From NCBI GenBank assembly GCA_039566865.1, contig CM076957.1, positions 4,969,896 through 5,033,895 on the forward strand: 64,000 bases of DNA, written 5' to 3'. This document shows positions 33,492 to 45,400 of this stretch, one piece after another (position 1 is the first letter of the stretch; each line of letters begins with the position of its first letter). This stretch comes from Aurelia coerulea. Its lineage: Eukaryota > Cnidaria > Scyphozoa > Semaeostomeae > Ulmaridae. The translations under genes were made by a program, and so were the position numbers. Below the pieces are notes generated by a model that saw only the letters and a program-made list of their open reading frames with translations, had not been told where the DNA came from and did no database searches.

Positions 33492-36400
33492 CTGCAAATT
33501 CAACAAACACTTTTATCAACGAGTTGAAAAACATTTGCTATCTTATACTGAGTGCTTTGGATTCATACTTTCCATCTTGTAACACTAGTATGTATTTAAA
33601 GAATTTATTTAAAGAATGTATTTAAAGAATTTATTTAAAGAATGTATTTAAAGAATTCAACACACCAACCCTTACCTGCGTGAAGCCCTTGAGCTGCCTC
33701 CATGTGCTGTTTAGCCGAGGAAGGACCGAAGGAGGGCTAGCAATCCTAAGGGGGCTAATTCTATTTTGCGTTTACATGGAGAGCTAGCCCTTCTAGGGAG
33801 GCTAGAAATAATGGCGCCAACCGTTCTAATCCTATTTTTCTACCTCTCCGTTGATTATATTGTTTCCGCCAGCCCGCCTAAGAGGGCTAGCCCCCTTGAT
33901 TGCGTTTACATGGGAAATTTCCAGCCCTCCTAGGCGAGATCTCGGGTATTCAATAGCGAGATCTCGCCTTGGTGGGTTAGCCCTCCTCTCATATAAACGA
34001 AAAAGATTTTTATAAAGAATTATACCAGAATGTGAGATCTCAGCATTGAGGCTAGCCCTCCTAAGAGGACTGGCCCTCCTCCAAATAATCAGCACCTTAG
34101 AGCTGCATTCGGGCAAGCCAACTCAGGCATATAGCACAGATAACTCCTTATGAGTTCTTTCCAAAGTATTCGGCAGCTTTTTCATTGCAGGATTGCAATT
34201 ATGAGAGCAATAGACAATTACGCAAAAGATGGTGGCATGGAACTTTTTACCAAGATGCATTGTGCTGTATAATCCAATTCCTACTGAATAGTCAAAGAAT
34301 CACAATTAGAACGCAATGTATGTTGGTAAGAAGTTCCTTGCCGCCATCTTTAACGTAATGGTCTATCGTTCATTTGATACACCGGGTGAGCCAGAAAAAT
34401 GTATACACGTTTTTTTTTATAAGAAACTGGTTTATAAGAAACTAGTACTACGATGACCAAAAAATTAAGAAACTCTAGTACTACGCTCAAGAACAGTTAA
34501 GAAACTCTAAAACTTTATTTCTTTGTGTCTCTCTTATTCTATGTCTTTCTAACAAAGGTACATTCGTCTTTTCTTGACTTTTAACTGCAAAATTGGTAAA
34601 TTTTTGTCTTGATGTGCATGGCTTCTTCTTGATGACAATGTCAATGCAAAATGGAAGCCCTTTCTCGAGAAGAAGGCTCAACTTCGAAAAATACCGCAAT
34701 TTTAGGCCTAAAAAATAAGAAACTGATTAAGAAACTTTTACTACTAAAACACCGAAATTTTCATGCGAAATTAAGAGACTTTTAGTACTAAGTGCTGATC
34801 CAAGTTTCTTATAAAAAAAAGACGTGTACACTGTCTAAAAAACTCGTAAATCAACAGCTGTAAATTAATTTGAAAGATTACAACTCCACCGAAATTTGGA
34901 GACGGAGCCCTTTAATCTCAAATCTGGAATTACCGAAAACTGACTTCAATGGGCTTTGGCTAAAGCTAAAAGCGCGTTGCTCAATTTGCCCCATTCCAAC
35001 CATAATACCACGGGTTGTAGGATAAAAATTTAGGGAACCCATGAATAACGAGGTGGGCCTAGCCTAGGTCGATGTCGCAGTGTTAGACCTGAAAGAAGCT
35101 TATTTGCTGCCCCAGAAGGGTAACGAGAAAGATAAACACAAGAAAGAGACCATACCAACATGTTTCATTCATCGGTTCCCTAAGGCTATGTTCACACTGC
35201 TCCGTATTCGTTTTTATCGGTGTTCACATTGATTCGTTTTACCTGTTCACACTGCTCTGGGTTAGTATGAAAACGATACGAAAACGATGAAGCGTCAATT
35301 GCTCCGCTCCGGATAAAAATGAGAACGCTATGACAACGAGACCACCGCCTCTCTATAAAATTGAAAGTTTTGGCGTCAAAACATTTCATTAACTCCTAGT
35401 GAGTCCATTATGTTGACGAGAAGTTGTTCAAATTGGCACGAACTGAGCATGTTGTTGAGTTGTTGTTGTTGTTAGCATTTTTAAAAGTATCTGTTTTTGC
35501 GTTTTCGGTGTCACACTGCGTATTTGCGTTTTCAAAAGTCTCCGTTTTCAAAGTGCTTTTTCAAAAGTCTCCGTTTTCATGGTGTGTGAACGCAAGGCGA
35601 AATCGGATGCTTTTTCATCCGTTTTCATACGAATACGGAGCAGTGTGAACGAGGCCTAAATTTATCCTACAACCCGTGATTATTCAGTGGAAGAATAACG
35701 TTTTTTCTAAGCTCATTAATTGCCCTTTGCATATGGAAAGTATTGAATTGCAATGATGCTCTCTCATCAATGGCAACCGGCCCTTTGGGTATCTGTTGAG
35801 GTCTAGCCGCCTATTGACAACAGTAGATACTCTTGGGAACGAGGTTGGCTGGAAACAATCTAGAATCAGCAAACCTGTTGTCTCTGCTGCTCTTCAAATT
35901 TCTCACTTTCGACAGTTGAAGGGCTCGGTGCAGCAGCCAATGGTCTATCCCGAACTGTTGGTTGCAAAATATTATTTGTCTCTGGCAAATGTGGTGGTGT
36001 ATCCATAATATTTTGGACCGTCCTATTCACTGTGATTTGTGCAGGCATGTTGGCATTGCTTTGAAATGGTGCGTTGGCCGTGGTTTGCTGTCCTTGGAAG
36101 CTATATGGCTATCAAAATGAAAGGAGATATATTAAGGCACGTTCCAGAAAAAAAAATAATAATAATCAATTTATTTACAGTTGGTGTATATAATCTAGTT
36201 TACAAGAATCTAATAAAAGCCAACTATCTAATTACAAATTATAAGTCCTATCCACAAATGTTACACCGGCCTTTTTCACCCTTCCAATTTTTGATCATGG
36301 TTTTAAACTTGTTTGTATTTTGTGCGGATTTAATTATTCTGTCTGACACAGTGTTCCAAAGTATGCAGCCCTGAAGAAGTCCTGCATGGCAGGACGAAAT

Positions 36401-39400
36401 ATTGGCATAAAATTTATTCAACCATTTTTTTTTTTTTTTTTTTTATATATTCAATTAAAATTTTACAATAAATGTTACAGACTACTTTACCTACAAACTA
36501 CTTTACAATACTACAAGGACGATGCCACGAGGAGCAAAAGTCTATGTCTACCCCATGGCATTGTTTAAAAAAAATGCTAAACTGCATACAATTTTACATA
36601 GATGCTACAAACAATGCTACAAAAAAAAAAAAAAAAAAAGCGATGACTGTGGCCTGTCTAGCATTAGATGTCTGGTTGGGGCTGTAATTTGCCCAAAAAT
36701 GTAAATTTTTATTTTGGACCTGACATCTAATGTGAGACAGAAATTACAAACAAAAAGAAAATTTACTTCAGACAATTGGTGGGCACTTGGTGGTTGCATG
36801 ACATGTGACTGAAACTTGATATGATCTTAGTCAAACCGACCAGTATTGTGGATGAATCGTATAGTAAGTTCGAGTATATTTCTATTCAGGTCATTAGACA
36901 GGTCTTGGTCACCATATAATAAAAGGTGCATTAGAAAATCGTTTGAAAAACTGGTGATATCAGCAAATGGTCGTAGTAGATCCGAAACTCCAGCGAGAAG
37001 ATCTCGTCGTTGAATGTCAAATGAAGGGCAAAGCAACAAAAAGTGCTCGGTATCCTCAATACCGTCATGCGTTGGGCACATTGGGTTTACGGTGTCTCTA
37101 AAATTGTGCTTGAATTTGTGGAAGTTTAGTTTACTGAGACCGACCCTTAATTGGGAAAGATGTGATAGGCCTATTGGGTCATGAATACCAAATACAGGTT
37201 TTGGAGGGGGGCGAACTATTGATAGAAGCTTTTTCTTAAAAACAGGAACGGACGGTGCAAGCCTGACTTCAGGATCAAGTTTATTCCATTCGGAGATGCA
37301 GTTTGGATAGAAGCTAGATTGAAATTTTTCTGTTCTTGCCTTTATTCGCCCGATAGCATCATGATTGCGAAGGGAGTAATTCGACACATGGCGTGGCGGG
37401 ATTGGTTCCTTTGTATACAATGGGGTGAGATTATTCATAATCTTATAGAACAAAGTCAGGCGTCTGCTCCACCTTCGGGAACTTAGTGACTCCCAGCCAA
37501 GCTCTGTGTAAAGCTTTTCACGTGATGATCCCCTCCATGTACCTGTTACAGCTAGAGCAGCAGAATACTGAACAGATTCTAGTTTTTCCATTAGATTTGG
37601 TAAAATGATGTTGTGACTGAATTCAGATACTTTAGATGGAATATGATAGATAACGTCTCCATAGTCCAGGTGGGGTCGTACATAGAGCTTATATAATTCG
37701 TTCAGGGTATGTCTGGGCAGATATTTGGAGAGATATTTTAGTAGACCAATGCCCTTTCTCGTTTTAGAGATAGCAGATTCAATATGAGCTGAGAAAGACA
37801 GCTTCGAGTCCAGGACAATACCTAGATGTTTATGTTCATTCACTTTTTTCACGGGTATGTTATTAAAGAGGATAACGGGATGATCTATTTCATATCTTTT
37901 CTTTGAAAGTAGCAGTTCAACAGCTTGTTTTTGCGGATCGGGATTAAAGGACATCCTCCAATCATGGGCCCACTGACTTATCAACTCCAGGTCATGGTTC
38001 ATATCCTCAGCAGCTGCATTTGGTTCTTGAACAACCGTAAACAAGGATGTGTCGTCGGCAAAAAGCTTAACGTTACATTTCAAGTCAGAGGTGAGATCGT
38101 TGATGTACACAAGGAAAAACAATGGTCCTAATATAGAACCTTGAGGCACTCCTGCTAAAATATCTCCCCAATTAGAACATTGTCCATTTAAAACTGTTCG
38201 CTGCTTCCGATCCTTTAGGAAACTTTGGATGAGGGAAAGAAGTTGTCCTGAGACGCCACATCGTTTTAGTTTATAAATAAGACCAACCATTTGCTGTTGT
38301 TATTGTTGTATTGCGGTGTTTCTGCCTTTAAACTTATTAATTTATTCGTCACCGCAAGCATCTTCGGATCCGACAATCGACGCTGGTATCCTCGCCTTTC
38401 CTTTTTCAAATTGTTCCAAAGTATACTGCCTCTGAACGATAGTGAACTTTGTCCCTATGACTGAGGATGTTCTAACTTTTGGCAGCTGGAGAAGATTCTT
38501 TATTCTTAGATCATACTTGATTTCTTTTGCTGCGGAAAACTCTGACAAAATAGAAGGGCTAATGGAATTTTTGCATTCATATATTTCAACGATTAGGTTT
38601 TGCAGATTCCTACAATGGATCGTTATCTCTTCCGACCTTACCAATAGTTCTTCAAATGTAGATGTATAATCGCCATGGAGAACCACTCTCCGTCGCAGAG
38701 GCTGTTTGTTGGTAGAGATCAGCGCGCGAAAGTATCAAGTTTCAAAATCTCCTTCGTAGCTACAACTTGATACTTTCGCGCTTATTTTCAACAACGAGGT
38801 GGGCCTAGCCAAGGTGAATGTCGCAGTATTAGACTTGAAAGAAGCTTATTTGCTGCCCCAAAAGGTAACGAGAAGGATAAACACAAGAAGGATACAAGGT
38901 GATTTATATTCTTTATTTGATACCAATTTACTTCATTCACGGGAACATAAATTTATCCTACAACCCATGGTTAATGTAATATGAGATCAGCTGTTATACT
39001 AGATGACCACAAGTAGCCGGACAGCATGTTTTTGAAGACTCCTAATGTTAGGCAAGATTCCAGGAAATATAACTGGCGCATCTCAATCAAGAAGTCAAAT
39101 TTAACTTACATTATTTATTCTCGCTGGGCCTTGATACTGATTCATGAATGGATTGGCATGATGATAATGAGGCTGATCTCCTTGATTCACATTATGCAAA
39201 TGAGGCTGATCTCGTACTCTTGTTGCTGGTTGTAGCTGATTAGTTGTGGATAAAAAGTTCTGAAACTTCGCAAATAATTCTGCATCTTCTCTCCCCTGAA
39301 TTTGATTAACTGTACTTCCGCCTGGCCAAACTCCGCCTTGAGCATGCTGCAAAGAAATATGGCTAAATTAGCCAGCAATAACAATAGTCATGGAGTGGTG

Positions 39401-42400
39401 CGTACTAGACTTATGACGATGAGTCCCTTGTATCCCTGCGGTACCTTGCTCAACAGGGACTCATATTGAAACAGTTAAAAACCAGACCCTAACTTCTGCA
39501 TTCGATCGATCGAATCTGGATCGAACGACTGCTTTGGCTCTGTTCAAAGGTCACTCCTCAGAAAGGAAATGCGATAGAAACCACGGTAAGCAGACACTTA
39601 ATCAACAAAACTTGGTATTCATCTGAAGAACAAAGTTCACTTTACCTGGTGAGTGCAAAATAAGTCTTTTAATGCTGCAATTTCCATGTTTTTAAGACCA
39701 AAACATACCAGAGAAATCTTCAAGTACCTGCCGCAGCAACTTCCTTCAAATTTAGTCAACTGCGTCAATCGAATTGAAGGTTCGAAACTTATTGTTCTTC
39801 GCCAAATCTCGCATTCTAGCATATTAGGCCTAAATAGGGTCAACTTTTTCAGAGTGATAATATGAGTCTCTGTTGACTGAAGCGCCATCTTGAAGTCAAA
39901 GAGCACAGGGAAACAAGAGACTCATCATCATAAGTCTAGGTGCGTACTGGGTTTAAACACAAACATTGATTCAATATGTTTACAGTTGTGGTCATTAGCA
40001 ACATGTGGAGCAATGCCTTCATGTAAAAATTCTCTAAAGTAGAGAGATCTGGAAACTCCCAAAAATAGTTACAGTTGCGTGAAAGATTGGTCAAGATATT
40101 GCCTTTTAATAAAATCAATTGACCATGCAAATAATGATGTTTCTGTTATGCACAAATATGATATTGTCAACATACTTAGCAATATAATTAACAAACAAAC
40201 AAATAGATGGACAGACAGCGTCGATTGCCAAGCTATTGTGCAAGAATTTTATGCTGCTTCGCAACTTCGCAGCAATTAGATACTGGCAAATTTGCAGAGG
40301 GATCAAGTCTTTAAGAAACATTGCACGATCAGTTGATGAATCTTTCGTTTGATTTGATGGCTTGAAAGAAATTCAGGTACTTCGCATCCATCGTATTGCA
40401 AGCAAGAGCACCTCCTGGTTGCAAGACATCAAGAAAATTTGGGAACACTCTGTCGACATCCGTTAAAGGGGCTCCGTCGTCAAAATGTAAACAAAACGAT
40501 GGTTTTTGCAGTTTTTTGAAAGGTGATATCACACAGGATTTTCGTATATTTTTCAAAATGAAAGTTGCTGTTTGGGCATTAATCATTGTACTGCACTAAG
40601 GAACAAACCAAACATTCATATCTTCTACGATTGCTCGGATATAAGTGGATTTTTAACGGTCGCTTTTTGGTGGCTTGGGTGAAGCCACCAAACAAACTGC
40701 AGAGAACAATGGATGAACAATGGATAATCGGCCACACGTGCGAGTTTTACGGATTTGTTTACTATGTGACGACAGAGCCCCTTTAAAGGCAGTCTGTCAT
40801 GCATCTGATTGGGTGATAATGGCAATACAAAGAATAGGATAATTGAATGGCTGCTGATCCTACTGACTTTCTACGACCGTAGAAAGTGATAACGATCAGC
40901 CTTCCTTTATTCTAAATACACAGATTCACAAAGAGATCCATTGTATTGAGCTCTGACTTTATTGCAGCCAATCAGATACGTGACAGACTGCCTTTAATAT
41001 AAAGACTTGAAACCGTTGTTTACCTGCTGATATTGTGTTGACCTGGCATCATTAGGCGCAATACTTCCATATGTCCCTGCTTGATTTTCACCAGCCAAAA
41101 GACCATATCTCGGATTGTAAGGAATTTGCTGGGTTATAACAGAATTGCCATGAGCTGCCTGCAAACAAAATAAGATGCATTGTTCAATATCTGAAGGGTC
41201 CAGTGATTAATTTTTTCTTCCAAGGGAGGGTGTTAATGAAGTATCTTTGTGTGAAGACTTTTTGAAAATATGATTGAGGTGAATATTGCAGGAAAGGTGC
41301 AATTGCGAATAGGCATGTCTATGAATAGAACAATACAAAGAAAACACTCAGACACGGCATTGTCTCTTCTGCTATCTTTTCTTTGCCCACGGCGCATGTG
41401 CAGCTTCGATTTGAATGGGATATTTCTGGATTGTTTTCCTCTTTGCAAACGCACGCTTTACCCTGCGTATCAGCTTCTCCAAATTTTTTTTGGAGATAAT
41501 AATAATAATAATAATAATTAATTTCTTTAAGGTTGGCGTGGTATATAGCACTAGGCTAATTAATGCCAACCATTATCGATACAAAAGATGTGTAATAATT
41601 ATAATCAACCTAAATATAACCTAAATTTACAATAAAATCCTTACATAATCTACAGTTGCATGAAAAATTCCAAAACTTAATTTCCCTTTTAAAATTCCCT
41701 ACAGATCGGGACTTTTTTATATGCAATGGCAAATCTCGCCAGCTTGGTACCAAGGCTGGTTAAGAGACAACTTAAGACAACTTAAGAGGGAGACTTGTTA
41801 CTTTGTTACTTGGTGCAAATATGTGCAATGAAATCCCATTAGAAATCATATTCGAAAAGTACACTCAAAAAAATAAAGGTGCTGAGAAAAACCCGTAAAG
41901 GTTTATCAGCAGCGTACAAATACGTTACCCCTGGAGGTGCTCGAAAAAACCCTTACATAGAGGTTTTATTAAAAAACCCTCTCAAAGGGTTTTTCAAAGA
42001 ACCCTCTTCAAGGGTTTTCTAAACAACCCGCTTCAAAGGGTTTTTTATAACACCCCTTTGAAGGGTTTTCGGAAAAACCCTTTTGAAAAAACCTCCTTTG
42101 AAGGGTTTTCTAAACAACCCGCTTCAAAGGGTTTTTTATAACACCCCTTTGAAGGGTTTTCGGAAAAACCCTTTTGAAGGGTTTTTCAAAAAACCTCCTT
42201 TGAAGGGTTTTCTAAACAACCCGCTTCAAAGGGTTTTTTATAACACCCCTTTGAAGGGTTTTCGGAAAAACCCTCTCGAAGGGTTTTTCAAAGAACCTCC
42301 TTTAAAGGGTTTTCTAAACAACCCTTTTCAAAAGGTTTTTTAAGAAACCTCTTGAAGAGGTTTCCTGAAAAACCCTCGCAAAAAGGTTTCTTCGAGCACC

Positions 42401-45400
42401 TCCAGGGGTAACGTATTTGTACGCTGCTGATGAACCTTTAAGGGTTCTTCTCGATACCCTTATTAGCACCTTTAATTGTGTTTGAAAAAACCCGATTCAT
42501 AGGGTTTCTAAAGAAACCCGTTATCTTGCCTTCTTCAGGAACCCGCCAACCCTGCACTGTTTTGGGGGTTTTTCAAAATCCCAAATAAAACTCTGATTTA
42601 TTTTCAAGATAAAAACTTTTCGAAAGGTGTAGCTTGGGTTCCCTTACGAACTCTTGTGTGATGTTAGCTGCCCCTGCAAAAGTACTATGAAGAAACTTCA
42701 AGATTTTCAAAGGCATACAAAATTCATTAATCATACATATTCAAAAGAACCGTCATAATAGAACAGAGACACATTGTAGAAAACTTTCAATTAAACTTTG
42801 CTTCTTTTGAATTTATTAAAAACTCGTTAACTTTTAAATTCATACCAACGTTGGTTGCATTAAAATCCAAAAGTGCTTCGGACGGAAAAGTTTCGGATAA
42901 AAACTTAAGACAAAAACGGCTATAGTTATTTTTTATCAACTCTTTTGCATGTATAGAATAAACATAATGTTAACCAAAGAACAGCACTGAGTGCTTCAAA
43001 TGGAGATTTCATAAGCAAAAATATAACCAAAGAATGTTTAATGTTTTTCAAAGGTGATTAGACAAAAAACTTGCAGAGAAAATTTTGGAGGAAATTTTGA
43101 CCGTCCGAAGCTTTTTAGATCTTAATGTGTACCGTAGTACTTGTTAAAAGTCTTAATCAAAATTACCAATGCAAAATTATAAAGCGTTATCAACAATTCC
43201 ATTCTGATTGACAACTGATAACCACATATCAGTGTCATACAAGGGAAGAAGAAAGTCAAAACATGTACTGTCAATGCACTCACTTTTGTAGAAACTTGAC
43301 TTTTTAATTGGGCTGGGCTTAGTCCAGTAGTTGACTTTGCTAATTCTAGGTACGAATGTTGTTAAAACTTTATCACAGAGAGCTTCTTAATTTTTCATAA
43401 AATTGAATTCCACAATTTTTCATCATTTATTCAATTCCACTATTACATACTAATGTTCCTTTCAAAAAGATGAGGTATTCTAATATTTTATAAAGTCGAT
43501 CGAAGCCTTCAACTAATCAAAGATAACTTCTAAAGTTCATAAACAAATATTTCGGCTGTTCATTATAACGCATCTATACAGTACCTACCGGGTGTCTAAA
43601 AAGATTGCCCCCTTTTGACTAAACAAGGGAACAAAACGATAACACAACGGGACTTTTTGAGTTCATGGTTACATTTGTTTGATCTTCAATTTAAATTCAC
43701 ATATCTTGCATTTTAAAATCGTCCAATAAACACGGGAGATATGAGTTCACAAGATTAAAATTTGGAGTGCACTTGAAACCAGAGGTTTTGCGAAAGGGCC
43801 TAGCCATGACTTAATATTACAGGCATGTTGCAAAAGAGTTTTCAACGTTGACCTTTAGTTTTTACTTTTGAAAAAAATTATACGTTATAATGCTTGCATT
43901 CCATCCAAAGTGTTATTTGTACCAAAGAAGAGAAAAAGGAGCACATGCACGCTTATTTTGGAGGTGTGACATGACTTTATCATTATTATCTCATTTTTAT
44001 TACATTCGTTTTAATCAAGGCAATCAAAAGCGAAAAACTGAAAACTAAAGTTAACGGGTGCTTTGGAAAATTTCCATGATACAAATCATGGCTAGGCCCT
44101 TTTTCAAAATCTCTGGTTTTGGGTGCACTGTAAATGTTGACTTTGCGAGCCTGTATCTCTGGTATTTGGTGGAAGACTTTTAAATGCAAGGTATGTGCAT
44201 CTAAGTTGAAGATTGGTCAATTTAGCTGCGCAATCAGAGAGTAATGATATCTTATGATTTTGTTCCTATTTTTGTTAAAAGGGGGTAGGTACTTTTATGA
44301 GACACCCAGTAGTTCCATCGTAGTGTTGATACTTGATTTTTTGACATGTTGTCACCTTGAAAGTATGCAGATCTTGTGTTGGTTTTTTCTTCAAGCCTTT
44401 AAAAGAGAAATTGAGCATCAATTCATGACATGTCTTAGTTTTTAACAAGAATTTCAACAGAACTGCGGATGAACTGTTTGTGAAATATTTCCAAAGGCAG
44501 GAGCGGGGGCAGGCAAGTACTGTAAAATATGTGACCCCATGTTTGTCCAAGGAATTGGAAAAGACCGGTTTAACCAGTTTCTGGGACACAGGTGAACTTT
44601 CTAAATCGGCTTCATCAGTTGTTCACAAAAATCAAGTTTCCTAATTATCTCCCTACCAAAGCGGTTCTACCTTTTTTCGGCAAATTTCCGAAGAAATGAC
44701 AAGGATTCAGGATTTCCAATTTTTTACCAAAGCGGTTCTACCTTTGTCTGGCAACCGGTTTTGGGACACTTGTACTTTTGTATTTTCATGGCTATAAATA
44801 CCACTTGCTTTCGAAAACAGTAGTTGATCGAAACTACCGGTTTTTGGGACAAACTTCGTCAGTGATACATCATATCACAATTGTCAGCCAAATTGAAGAA
44901 AAATAGCAGCGGAAATTTGTCATAAACACGACCAGTTTTTGGGACAAAGGTGGTGCAGCATTTTTAGTGAACTACCGGTTTTCGGACAAAGGTAGGACCA
45001 TCGTTGCCAGTGTGACATGCCCGCCCTTGGTAAGGCATAGGAGCTCCCCCAGCGCAATACGTACAGTACAAAGTTAATTCGAGGAATGCTCTAAGAAAAT
45101 AGTAAGAAACTTTCAGTGCTGAAAATCCCGAGAGGGGGGGGGGTACTTCACTTAAATCTTGAGGGAGTATACCCAAGACAAAATATTTTTACCCGGCTCC
45201 GGAATTTTTATCAAATCTGTAAAAAGTATACTCGAAATCACAAAAATTGGACTAAATAACAACCCGAACTAGCAAAATATCTCCTTTTGACATCTTTTGA
45301 CAACCGGCTCCAGAAATTGGTCTTCTTTTGATACTACGCTCCAGAAAAAATCAGTGAAAACGATACCCTGAAAAACGGCACATCCCGTCGGACAAATATA

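Noticed and set aside
42083..42343. 86-codon frame with PLKGF-type repeats
   Set aside because: Translation of the AAACCC/GGGTTT palindrome array.
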